Positions 48,732 to 57,213 are shown, counted from the first letter of the stretch. The stretch is DNA of 64,000 nucleotides from Prolixibacteraceae bacterium (GCA_028683385.1 JAQUIJ010000005.1:62001-126000), one strand, 5' to 3'. A program made the numbers and translations. Notes: generated from the letters alone by a model not told the origin.

Positions 48732-48772
48732 AAAGAAAGAGGGTTCTGTCCCCCAACAGTCCCCTCTTCTTT
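48732..48772 (-). terminator. Hairpin after amt3 (T3), same family as T1 and T2
   Basis: AAAGAAAGAGGG...CTGT pairs with ACAG...CCCTCTTCTTT, loop CCCCCA. The core CTGTCCCCCAACAG is identical to the one after amt1. It lies 34 nt past the amt3 stop. Confidence 0.75.
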
Positions 48773-48805
48773 AATTAACAACAAACTTAATTGTCGAAGA
48801 AAATA

Positions 48806-50062
48806 TCAATTATAAGCACTTTCACCATGTTCGTAAATATCCAAACCTTCTTCTTCGATGCGTTTTGGAACTCTTAATCCAACAGTTGATTTAAGAACTT
48901 TGAATAAGATGAACCCAGCGATGAAAGCGAAGGCGGCTACTGCTGCGACTCCAATGATCTGGGTGATTAATAAAGCTGCACCATGGCCGTAAAATAAACC
49001 ACCTGTTTGAGAGAATAAGCCAACCATAATTGTTCCCAATCCACCACAAATTCCATGAACAGAAACTGCTCCAACTGGATCATCAATCCGAAGTGTATTG
49101 TCGATATAACTTACTGCATAAACCAATACGACTCCGGCGATAAGGCCGATAGCAATTGCTCCTGAAGCTGATACAGCATCACAACCTGCGGTAACAGCAA
49201 CTAGTCCAGCTAACGCACCGTTCAATGCGAAACTTAAACTTGGTTTACCCCAACGAAGCCAGCTGATGGCTAATCCTGCTAATGCACCGGCTGCTCCTGC
49301 CATGTTGGTTGTAATAAAAATATGAGAAATGGCATCAGCGTTCGCAGAACCTGAAGCGGCTAATTGTGATCCCGGGTTGAATCCGAACCATCCTAACCAA
49401 AGGATAAATACGCCTAGTGTTCCATAAGGTATGTTATGACCAGGGATAGCGTTTACCTTTTTCCCATCATACTTACCGATACGTGGACCTAATGCTAAAG
49501 CACCTGTTAGGGCTATTATTCCACCAAGCATGTGAACAACTGTTGATCCTGCAAAATCGTGGAAAGGAGTTGACATTTGTGATAACCATCCACCACCCCA
49601 AATCCAGTGACCAGATACTGGATAAATTACTGCAGAAATTACAAAGGAGTAAATAAGGTATGATTTAAATTCGGTACGCTCGGCCATTGCTCCGGAAACA
49701 ATAGTTGCAGCTGTTGCGGCAAATACGGTTTGGAAAATGAGGAATGCCTCACCAGGAATTGCCCCGCTCCATCCTCCTTTGAAGAATAAATCAGGAGTAC
49801 CAATGAATCCACTGATATCAGTTCCGAACATTAAGCCGAAACCAAGTGCCCAAAATATTAGCGCGCCAACAGCAAAGTCCATCAGGTTTTTATAAAGGAT
49901 ATTTACTGTGTTTTTTGATCGGGTAAAACCGGCTTCAACAAAGGCAAATCCAGCTTGCATAAAGAATACTAATGCTGCGGTAACAAGTACCCAAACTGTA
50001 TCTATCGATCTAGCCATTTCCGCTGCGGATTTGGCTAAAGACGTGAGCGTTACTTCATCCAT
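48806..50062 (-). CDS. amt: Ammonium transporter 3, Amt family, no signal peptide
   Basis: 418 residues. It starts directly with MDEVTLTSLAKSAAEMARSIDTVWVLVTAALVFFMQ, so unlike the other two it has no cleaved leader. Eleven helices with the pore histidines in VVHMLGGIIALTGA and SVHGICGGLGTIM. FMQAGFAFVEAGFTRSKN is nearly the same as in amt2. glnK3 ends 20 nt upstream and a TorF porin lies upstream of that, so this is the leading cassette of the cluster. Confidence 0.92.
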   Translation of the reverse strand: MDEVTLTSLAKSAAEMARSIDTVWVLVTAALVFFMQAGFAFVEAGFTRSKNTVNILYKNLMDFAVGALIFWALGFGLMFGTDISGFIGTPDLFFKGGWSGAIPGEAFLIFQTVFAATAATIVSGAMAERTEFKSYLIYSFVISAVIYPVSGHWIWGGGWLSQMSTPFHDFAGSTVVHMLGGIIALTGALALGPRIGKYDGKKVNAIPGHNIPYGTLGVFILWLGWFGFNPGSQLAASGSANADAISHIFITTNMAGAAGALAGLAISWLRWGKPSLSFALNGALAGLVAVTAGCDAVSASGAIAIGLIAGVVLVYAVSYIDNTLRIDDPVGAVSVHGICGGLGTIMVGLFSQTGGLFYGHGAALLITQIIGVAAVAAFAFIAGFILFKVLKSTVGLRVPKRIEEEGLDIYEHGESAYN

Positions 50063-50082
50063 GATTGTAATTTTTCAGTTGA

Positions 50083-50439
50083 TTAAATTTCTTTTCCTTT
50101 TATAAATAATGAATCGTCTCCAAATTCCCCGGTGCGTATGCGGTAAGATTCGTCGATTTTTGAAACGAAAATCTTTCCGTCACCAATTTCGCCTGTTCTT
50201 GCTGAAGTCATGATTGCAAGGACTGTTTTTTCAACATTCTTGTCGCGAACGATAATGGAGAGGATTGTACGCTCAATGGTGCTGGTGTCGTAAACAACAC
50301 CTCTGTAAACACGTCCTTCTCTGGTTTGGCCAATTCCACGTACATCCCAGAAGGAAAAGAATTCAATACCAGCTTCGGTAAGCGCTTCTTTTACATCTTC
50401 GAATTTGGTTTTGCGTATAATAGCTTCAATTTTCTTCAT
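50083..50439 (-). CDS. glnK: P-II family nitrogen regulator 3 (GlnK type)
   Basis: 118 residues, P-II fold, ending IRTGEFGDDSLFIKGKEI. The T-loop (GIGQTREGRVYRGVVYDTSTI) keeps Tyr aligned to Tyr51, and the B-loop is TGEIGDGKIFVSK. Partner of amt3, which starts 20 nt downstream. The porin gene ends 28 nt upstream, so the three genes are probably one transcript. Confidence 0.92.
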   Translation of the reverse strand: MKKIEAIIRKTKFEDVKEALTEAGIEFFSFWDVRGIGQTREGRVYRGVVYDTSTIERTILSIIVRDKNVEKTVLAIMTSARTGEIGDGKIFVSKIDESYRIRTGEFGDDSLFIKGKEI

Positions 50440-50467
50440 GATATTTTATTTAAATATTGATCGTTAA

Positions 50468-51133
50468 TTATAGACTGAATCCTACAACCATAAACATCTG
50501 GTTCTTTTCAGGATTGAATACAACTTGCCCGGTAACAGGTATCGAAAAGCTATCAGTGATTTTGATTACTTTTCCTGTGCCAATGCCAATGTTGCATATA
50601 TTGAATTTTCCATCAGAAGTATGCCATCCATCACCTGCACCAACTGTAAGGCTACAGTTTTTAAAGGCGTATGCAGCCTGAAAGTATTTGTCTTTACCTG
50701 CCGATGCAGCAACAGATGCTTCGTTTAAGATGTAATTAGCACTTAAACTTAAACCCCCGACGGTATATCCCAGATTAAGTTCAACAGCGTTTGTCGAATC
50801 GGCTGTGAATGATCCGCCGGCTCTTGGATAATAATAATCGGTAATACCTAAGCTAAGACCGCTTGAAAATGCATAAGAGATATATGGATCTGCTTCAGCA
50901 TAACCTGCTGCATCAAATGATCCCCATACTCCAATAGTTAATCCACCTGTACTGTATTTTACAGAAGGTTGGAAAGCAGGTCCTGTGCCTAATAATGAGC
51001 CTCTCCAAACGTAGTTGCTGTAAAAGTCTGCACCAGCAGTAAATGGCGATGCCTTTTCTTCTTCTTGTGCTTTTACATTCAACGTGCAAATAGCAAGAAG
51101 AGTAAAAACGATTAGGGTAATTTTCTTTTTCAT
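50468..51133 (-). CDS. TorF-family putative outer-membrane porin
   Basis: 221 residues. A signal peptide (MKKKITLIVFTLLAICTLNVKAQ) is followed by short amphipathic strands ending in an aromatic/hydrophobic C-terminus (MFMVVGFSL). The conserved block SNYVWRGSLLGTGPAFQPSVKY is typical of the TorF family, proteins seen beside Amt/P-II genes in many Bacteroidota. It probably lets ammonium or small nitrogen compounds through the outer membrane. First gene of the amt3 transcript. Confidence 0.85.
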   Translation of the reverse strand: MKKKITLIVFTLLAICTLNVKAQEEEKASPFTAGADFYSNYVWRGSLLGTGPAFQPSVKYSTGGLTIGVWGSFDAAGYAEADPYISYAFSSGLSLGITDYYYPRAGGSFTADSTNAVELNLGYTVGGLSLSANYILNEASVAASAGKDKYFQAAYAFKNCSLTVGAGDGWHTSDGKFNICNIGIGTGKVIKITDSFSIPVTGQVVFNPEKNQMFMVVGFSL

Positions 51134-51873
51134 GATACTTGATTTTAGGGTTAAACTTCTATTTATATTTTAATGTCATTCAACTTTGAAAAAAATGGGG
51201 GGTATTAAAAAAAAAGTATATATTTTTTTGAGTTGCCCCTTTGTTTTTATCCTTTGTCAAAAGTATGTATATTTTTAAAAATCCAAAGTTTGAAAATGGG
51301 GTCTGTGTCTTAATTAAAGATAAATTAACAATGAAATGCCTAAAAAATAGGGTATGATGTTATTAAAAGCATATAAAAAATAGAAAAATGATTAAAAAAA
51401 TGGGGTTGTAGTCAAATTGTCTAAAAGTTATATTTTTAAAACCAAACATATAACAGCTTGGTTATCAAATAATCAAGTTGTTTTGAGTTAATTTCAAATA
51501 GATTGCAAATGTGATGATAAAGTAGAAAAAAGATATAAATACATACTTAAATAAAATAAAATGTAAAAAATGTCGATTTTATTTGATTTTGTATTTTTTG
51601 AAGTTAGTTTCTGGGAAAAAGAGACGATGAAGCAAGATGATTATCCTTTTAGTTTCTGTTTTCAGGAAATAAATCTCCCAATTTGATTGTGAAAACAAAT
51701 CCAATGACTCATTTTGACATTACATCGAAGGCAATATGATGATCGGAAGTACACAAGCCTTATTAAAGTTTACTTACCTGCATTTTATTTGTTTTAATTG
51801 TAAGGTTAGCAAAGTCATAAGAAGCAGTTTTTTATATTTGCAGACTTTTTATACTTACATTATTTTAATAAGA
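51134..51873. other. 740-nt AT-rich gap between the porin and LtaS-like genes
   Basis: No gene supported; both neighbours point outward. It contains four G-tract motif copies: 51192 (AAAATGGGGGGTATT), 51292 (GAAAATGGGGTCTGTGT), 51343 (AAAAATAGGGTATG) and 51395 (AAAAAATGGGGTTGT). The porin promoter and the LtaS promoter are within it. An in-frame extension of the LtaS gene from 51736 lies here but is not used. Confidence 0.6.
51833..51840 (+). promoter_or_regulatory. -7 element of the LtaS-like gene
   Basis: TATATTTG matches TAnnTTTG, 34 nt before the ATG at 51874. Its presence downstream of the earlier ATG at 51736 supports the later start. No exact -33 TTTG is seen. Confidence 0.5.
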
Positions 51874-53724
51874 ATGACATTTGTACTAAATCAGATTGTT
51901 AGGTTATTCAAATATTTCATATTCTGGATGATTTTCTTCTGGCTGGCCAAAGCTTTTTTTCTGATATTTAATTTTGAACAAACGAGCCATTTGTCGACTT
52001 CAGAAATTATTGGAATTTTTGGTTATGGCTTAAAAATGGATATTTCAACGGCGTGCTATTTACTGGTTATTCCTGGTCTGCTTCTGTCGCTTCGATCTTT
52101 TGTGTCTTCACGGTTCGTAAATCGTTTCTTTTGGATATATACTCTTGTTTTTTTGATTGTAGCTTCATTTTTAGTTGTTCTCGACTTGGGGTTGTATCCA
52201 CATTGGGGCACTCGTGTAAATATTACAGCATTTAATTATATCGATGATCCGGTAGCGATGAGTGCCTCAATTTCGATAGGCGATGTTTTGTTAGGTTTGC
52301 TTCTGTCTGGTAGTTTAGTTGGTGGATTTATATTTCTCTACCGAAAACTCTTTTCTAAAGGTGTTGCTGTTGAAGGCAAAGTCTCCTGGTATGCTTCTTT
52401 CGTGTTATTATTTGTAGTTGCGACCTTAATTCTTCCGATTCGCGGAGGTCTCGATACTTCACCCCTTAACCTAAGTTCGGTAGCTTTTAGTCCTAAGCTG
52501 TATGTCAATCAGGCTGCCAGTAATTACCTATGGAACTTTGCCAAGTCAGTCGAAAAACGAAAACGGTTCTCCAATCCATGTGATTATATGACAAAGGAAG
52601 AGAGTGAACGGCTATTTAATCAGTTCATGAAAAGCGATACGCTTGTTATGAGACCCCAGCTGATCAAACTAAATCCGGAGAAACAAGCCAATGTGATTCT
52701 GGTAATTCTCGAAAGTTTCTCAAATAAAGTAATTGCACCGCTGGGTGGATTGCATGGAATTGCTCCCAATCTGGATTCGCTTTGCACAAAAAGTACGGTT
52801 TTTACCAATTTTTATTCTACTGGAAATCGCTCTGATCGTGGAATCTCTGCTGTTTTGGGTGGTTACCCATCATTATTGAGTACTTCTATTATGGTATACC
52901 CCGAAAAAGCAAGAAGTCTGACATTGCTTCCGGAGTACTTTAACCGACATCATTATAATACATCATTTTATTACGGAGGCGATATCAATTTTTATAACCT
53001 GAAAACTTTTGTACTTCAGAGCAATTGCGGAAAGATAACCACGAAAGCCGATTTTCCTTCCGAATTGGGCCGGATGTCGAAATGGGGTGTGCCCGATGGT
53101 TATGTTTTTGAAAGGGCATTGGGTGATCTGAAATCGGAAAAGGAACCTTTCATGAAAACTATTTATACCGTTAGCAGCCATCCGCCATATGATGTTCCGT
53201 TTTCAAAGATTAAGGGTAGTTCAATTGAAGAAAAGTATTTGAACTCAGTCGCATACACTGATAGTTGTTTGGGCGCATTTATCGATTCATTCCGGAAATC
53301 GCCACTTTGGGACAATACCTTATTAATAGTAACAGCCGATCACGGTACTTTACCTCCCGGACCGACCGATATTACAGAACCAGCATCATATCGTATTCCG
53401 CTGATTTGGTCGGGTGGGGTAGTCGATTCAGTTCGTCGAATTGAAACCATAACTCAACAAGTTGATTTTGGTACATCATTGGCACATCAGTTGGGCTGGG
53501 AGGCCGATTCGTCAAGATTTGCAAAAGATTTCTTTACTTCGCATCCGTATGCGTTTTATGCACTAGATTCCGGATGGGGTTATGTTGTTCCGCAGGGGTG
53601 CTTTTATTACGATCAAAATTCCAGAAGTTTTGTTCCTGACCCCGGAGAAAGCGCAAAATCAGTCGATTTGTTGTCGCCAAAAGCATACATGCAGGTGTTA
53701 CATGATGATTTTATAAGCCGTTAA
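51874..53724 (+). CDS. LtaS-like sulfatase-family phosphoglycerol transferase
   Basis: 616 residues from the chosen ATG. Five membrane helices (about 10-225) precede an extracytoplasmic sulfatase-like domain. The metal/nucleophile signature is VILVILESFSNKVI, with TGNRSDRGISAVL supplying the nucleophile Thr region, and TADHGTLPPG giving late metal ligands. These proteins move phosphoglycerol or phosphoethanolamine from a phospholipid to a periplasmic glycan or lipid. A Gram-negative cell has no lipoteichoic acid, so the acceptor is unknown. The DAG kinase 48 nt downstream would recycle diacylglycerol. Confidence 0.85.
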   Translation: MTFVLNQIVRLFKYFIFWMIFFWLAKAFFLIFNFEQTSHLSTSEIIGIFGYGLKMDISTACYLLVIPGLLLSLRSFVSSRFVNRFFWIYTLVFLIVASFLVVLDLGLYPHWGTRVNITAFNYIDDPVAMSASISIGDVLLGLLLSGSLVGGFIFLYRKLFSKGVAVEGKVSWYASFVLLFVVATLILPIRGGLDTSPLNLSSVAFSPKLYVNQAASNYLWNFAKSVEKRKRFSNPCDYMTKEESERLFNQFMKSDTLVMRPQLIKLNPEKQANVILVILESFSNKVIAPLGGLHGIAPNLDSLCTKSTVFTNFYSTGNRSDRGISAVLGGYPSLLSTSIMVYPEKARSLTLLPEYFNRHHYNTSFYYGGDINFYNLKTFVLQSNCGKITTKADFPSELGRMSKWGVPDGYVFERALGDLKSEKEPFMKTIYTVSSHPPYDVPFSKIKGSSIEEKYLNSVAYTDSCLGAFIDSFRKSPLWDNTLLIVTADHGTLPPGPTDITEPASYRIPLIWSGGVVDSVRRIETITQQVDFGTSLAHQLGWEADSSRFAKDFFTSHPYAFYALDSGWGYVVPQGCFYYDQNSRSFVPDPGESAKSVDLLSPKAYMQVLHDDFISR

Positions 53725-53772
53725 AATGTAGGAGAAGCGATTCATCGCATTGGTAAAATAGATATACTAGCA

Positions 53773-54663
53773 ATGACACAAACTAAGACAGAACGAATAT
53801 TCCTGATAATTAATAAATATGCAGGGCACAAGAACGGTGCAAAAGCGATAGAGATTGTTATTCCATATTTAATTAAAAGAGGATATTTGGTCGAGCACTC
53901 CTTTACTAATCACCCCGGACATGCTACGGAACTTGCAGCAAAAGCTTCTAATGATGGTTTTGATTTGGTTGTTGCAGTCGGAGGTGATGGGACTGTGAAT
54001 GAAGTTGCGCAGGGACTGATTGGAACGATCACACCGATGGGAATTATACCGATGGGTTCCGGAAATGGATTGGCTCGCGAGCTTGGAATTTCAATGGATA
54101 TTCGTAAAAGTACGATGGCTTTGATTAAAGGGGAAAACTTACAATTGGATGTTTGCAAGCTAAATGATCAGCGTTTCTTGTGTACCAGTGGGATTGGATT
54201 CGATGCGATGATTGCCGACAAAATGAGCAAAGCCGCTTCTCGTGGATTTCTGAAATATGTACAATTGGTTATTCAGGAGAGTATTTTTTTCAAACCGCTT
54301 CAAGTTAGAATGAAAATTGATGGTGTTATCATTGAAGAGTCAGTATTCCTGATCACCTTCGCAAATGCTTCACAGTTTGGCAATAATGCATATATTGCTC
54401 CTGCAGCGAGTATGACTGATGGATTAATAGATGTCGTTGTTGTCCGAAAATTTGTGAAGTTATGGATGCCATTTTTTGCGATTGCCCTTTTCTCCAGGCT
54501 TATCCCTAAACTGCCTTTTGTCGATTGCTATAAGGCGAGACGAATTGAACTAGAATTGGCTGATACACCTTATTACCATTTTGATGGTGAACCTGGACGG
54601 TTGATGGTTCCATCTAAAATAGAGCTTGACGAAGAAAAAATTTGGGTTAAGCGCGCCCGATGA
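53773..54663 (+). CDS. Diacylglycerol kinase-family lipid kinase (YegS/BmrU-like)
   Basis: 296 residues. The nucleotide-binding signature VVAVGGDGTVNEVAQGL (about 66-82) and GIIPMGSGNGLARELGI are typical of the DAGK catalytic fold. A C-terminal beta-sandwich holds APAASMTDGLIDVVVV and DGEPGRL. It should phosphorylate diacylglycerol or a related lipid in the cytosol. Pairing with the LtaS-like gene suggests it salvages the DAG left by that transferase. Length is normal for YegS-like enzymes. Confidence 0.9.
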   Translation: MTQTKTERIFLIINKYAGHKNGAKAIEIVIPYLIKRGYLVEHSFTNHPGHATELAAKASNDGFDLVVAVGGDGTVNEVAQGLIGTITPMGIIPMGSGNGLARELGISMDIRKSTMALIKGENLQLDVCKLNDQRFLCTSGIGFDAMIADKMSKAASRGFLKYVQLVIQESIFFKPLQVRMKIDGVIIEESVFLITFANASQFGNNAYIAPAASMTDGLIDVVVVRKFVKLWMPFFAIALFSRLIPKLPFVDCYKARRIELELADTPYYHFDGEPGRLMVPSKIELDEEKIWVKRAR

Positions 54664-54941
54664 GACAAGGTTTATCTCATGTTGTATAAATTATAGCAGT
54701 GAAGGTAATTTTTACACCCAACTCTTGGGGTTCTTCGCTAATTTAAAAATCTTGTCATTAGCGGGACATACTTTTTAGAAATTAAATTGAGATAAGCTGG
54801 CGTTTAAATTAGTTCTACAGCACATTTTACTAAATATCTAGTCATTTGAATATTTAAATAGATTGAGTATCTTATGCAACTTTAAATTTGAATTGTGAAT
54901 CAATATAGAATCTCATCTATTTACCTGAAAAGATATTAGTT

Positions 54942-55667
54942 ATGGAGCCAAGAAGGATAGAAGAGGCGTGTATTAAATGCAAAGATCGTTGCTGTGCACG
55001 TTGTTTTGATGATGGTGAGGAAAGTATTTTCAATTGTCTTACTACCGAAGAGTTGGAAATGCTTGTTAAAGAAAAACGACATGTCACTTTTAATGCGGGC
55101 GAGACCATCTTAAAGCAAAATACATCTGCCAGTCACGTTGTTTGTATCAAACGTGGCCTTGCTAAAATAATTGCTGAAGGTGATGGCGATAAAAAATTAA
55201 TTCTACGTTTGGTTGCAACGCATTCCATTTTAACTGGAGGCGGTATATTTATTGATGAAATCAGACATTTTACAGTTCAGGCAGTAACACAGGTCGACTG
55301 CTGTTTTATCGATTCTGAAAAGATTTATGAATTGGTGTCGAACAATAGCCAATTTGCCTTTGAACTACTTAAGCTAAATAATAAGCAAAACATACAGATG
55401 CTGAATAATCTGGTTGGAATTACCCAAAAATATATGCCTGGCAGAGTTTCTGATTTGTTGCTATATCTTCGGAATGAAATATTTCTTTGTAATCCTTTTG
55501 ATACCCGATTATCGAGGCAGGAATTGGCCGATATGACTGGAATGACCATGGAAAGCTTTATCCGAATTCTGAAGGAATTTAAAACTTCAGGAATTATATC
55601 GGTTGATGGAACCAATATTCATATCCTTGATGAAGAGGCGCTACAGCTCATAAGCCGGAAGGGTTAA
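54942..55667 (+). CDS. Crp/Fnr-family regulator with N-terminal cysteine cluster
   Basis: 241 residues. A cNMP-binding-fold sensor (about 35-150, FNAGETILKQNTSASHVVCIKRG) is followed by a Crp winged helix (about 165-235, LSRQELADMTGMTMESFIRILKEF). Before the sensor is a Cys-rich stretch CIKCKDRCCARC (Cys10, 13, 17, 18, 21) with further Cys32, 68 and 119-120. That is like FNR, whose 4Fe-4S cluster uses three N-terminal and one internal cysteine. It therefore probably senses oxygen or NO. It precedes the cytochrome cluster by 189 nt, with an Fnr-like box between. Confidence 0.88.
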   Translation: MEPRRIEEACIKCKDRCCARCFDDGEESIFNCLTTEELEMLVKEKRHVTFNAGETILKQNTSASHVVCIKRGLAKIIAEGDGDKKLILRLVATHSILTGGGIFIDEIRHFTVQAVTQVDCCFIDSEKIYELVSNNSQFAFELLKLNNKQNIQMLNNLVGITQKYMPGRVSDLLLYLRNEIFLCNPFDTRLSRQELADMTGMTMESFIRILKEFKTSGIISVDGTNIHILDEEALQLISRKG

Positions 55668-55688
55668 GTTTTTTTTTGCCCACTTCAA

Positions 55689-55702
55689 TTGATATTTGTC
55701 AA
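55689..55702 (+). promoter_or_regulatory. Fnr-box-like site upstream of the cytochrome operon
   Basis: TTGATATTTGTCAA differs by one base from the TTGAT-N4-ATCAA consensus. It lies 154 nt before the cytochrome ATG and 21 nt after the Crp/Fnr gene, suggesting the regulator controls the operon. Position relative to a promoter is not resolved. Confidence 0.55.
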
Positions 55703-55856
55703 TCATTATCTTGCCTTTAATCATTCTAATATCTTTTAAAGATCAATTGTTTGAATTCAAAATAGTCAGTTTAGGTTTCTACTTTAGCCAAGTATAAATA
55801 CGTTTGCGTTATATGCGACGTGAGGAAAATAATAGTAACCTTAACATACTTATTTT

Positions 55857-57188
55857 ATGAAACTTAACAATTTTTCCAAGCTTTTGCTTTCTGCGTTAGT
55901 AGTCATGTGTATAGCTCCATCATGTGTTAAAGAAGGTCCTATGGGATTAACCGGGGCTACAGGGGCAAACGGCAAAGATGGCACCAATGGTACTGATGCC
56001 AATCAAACATGTAAAGTTTGTCACACTTCTTCAAAGGTTGATTTAATTTCTACTCAGTTCCAATTTTCTAAACATGAATATGGCGAAGCAGCCTTTGAAG
56101 AGTCTGGTAATACCGGATGTACTCCATGTCATGCTCAGGAAGCGTTTAAATATGTTGTAGCGAATAACGTTCCAGCAACATTTACATTAAATCCAGCAAC
56201 TGGTAAGTACGTAAACAATTATGCTACTGTATCTTCAGCTGCATATGGTGAAATTGGTTGTTCAACTTGTCACAGCTCGTTGCATACCACTTACGGAACT
56301 GCTGACTTGGCGTTTACTACAGTTGCTCCTGTTCCAATGACAATGTGGGGTGGTGCTAAGGTTATCGATCTTAAAGCTGATGGCGGAAAGAGTAATCTTT
56401 GTGTTAAATGTCACCAACCACGTCCATTTACAAATGCTTTAACTGGAAATGTATTAGACTATGTTGCATTGGCAACTACAACTGGTGTTGTATTTGATGG
56501 TGACCCAGCAGGAAAAACTAATATTATTAAACCAAGCTACAGAACACATACTCATTATGGTGCTATCGGTGCTGTATATGCTGGAATGGGTGGAGTAGAA
56601 TTCCCTGGAGCATTACCTTACACCAATTCAGCTCATACACAAGCTGCCTCTTGTATGGATTGTCACATGGGAACAATGGTTGGAAGATCAGGTGGACATA
56701 CATTCAGTGCTGCCGGTAAATTTGACGGTTGTAACGTTGCAGGTTGTCATACAACTGCGATTACTTCTGCATCTACTACACTTTGGGTGAATCCACGTGC
56801 AGAAATCAAAAAACTTCTTGGTGATCTTGCTACTAAACTTACAATTGGTGGGGTAGATATTTTAAATAGAAATGGTGATTCAGCTTCAAACTTGTGGTAC
56901 GGAATTACTGCCAATAACTATGATGGTTATTTGAATGTTTACGATCCAATTACTAATCCAACTGCTCAGACATATAATGCAAGCAGTTTTAAATATGTTG
57001 GAACGCCTCCAGCAACATGGTCTGCTGAGCAAAAAGCTTATAACGCAACTTTACCAACACTTACATTAACTAACGCACAAATGGGAGCAATTATTAACTT
57101 CCAGTTATGCTTAAGAGATTATAGTTTGGGTATTCACAACTTTGCTTACACCAAAGCTCTTTTGACAAACTCAATTGCTAAATTGTAA
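55857..57188 (+). CDS. Multihaem cytochrome c lipoprotein with collagen-like spacer
   Basis: 443 residues. MKLNNFSKLLLSALVVMCIAPSCVKEG is a lipoprotein signal, with Cys23 as the likely anchor. Then come seven Gly-X-Y triplets (GPMGLTGATGANGKDGTNGT, about 27-47), a collagen-like spacer that could hold the haem domain off the membrane. Haem motifs are CKVCH, CTPCH, CSTCH, CVKCH and CMDCH (all CXXCH) plus CNVAGCH (CX4CH). Other His, such as HTHYGAIG, may serve as distal ligands. Probably an outer-membrane or periplasmic electron carrier. First gene of an operon under a Fnr-like box. Confidence 0.9.
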   Translation: MKLNNFSKLLLSALVVMCIAPSCVKEGPMGLTGATGANGKDGTNGTDANQTCKVCHTSSKVDLISTQFQFSKHEYGEAAFEESGNTGCTPCHAQEAFKYVVANNVPATFTLNPATGKYVNNYATVSSAAYGEIGCSTCHSSLHTTYGTADLAFTTVAPVPMTMWGGAKVIDLKADGGKSNLCVKCHQPRPFTNALTGNVLDYVALATTTGVVFDGDPAGKTNIIKPSYRTHTHYGAIGAVYAGMGGVEFPGALPYTNSAHTQAASCMDCHMGTMVGRSGGHTFSAAGKFDGCNVAGCHTTAITSASTTLWVNPRAEIKKLLGDLATKLTIGGVDILNRNGDSASNLWYGITANNYDGYLNVYDPITNPTAQTYNASSFKYVGTPPATWSAEQKAYNATLPTLTLTNAQMGAIINFQLCLRDYSLGIHNFAYTKALLTNSIAKL

Positions 57189-57213
57189 TAAGGCAATATA
57201 AAGAATATAAAAG

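Larger units (their letters stand above)
47973..48805. other. 833-nt gene-free gap inside the amt cluster
   Basis: No coding frame is supported in either direction. At the amt3 end are two terminator hairpins (48697-48720 and 48732-48772) and a G-tract motif (AATGATGGGTATGTGTG at 48622). A weak hairpin (TTCCGA...TCGGAA) lies around 48383-48405. The remaining 550 nt upstream of glnK2 are AT-rich with nothing I can name. Confidence 0.55.

Noticed and set aside
51736-51873. Upstream start giving a 662-residue LtaS-like protein
   Set aside because: A -7 promoter element lies downstream of that ATG, and the family fold starts at 51874.
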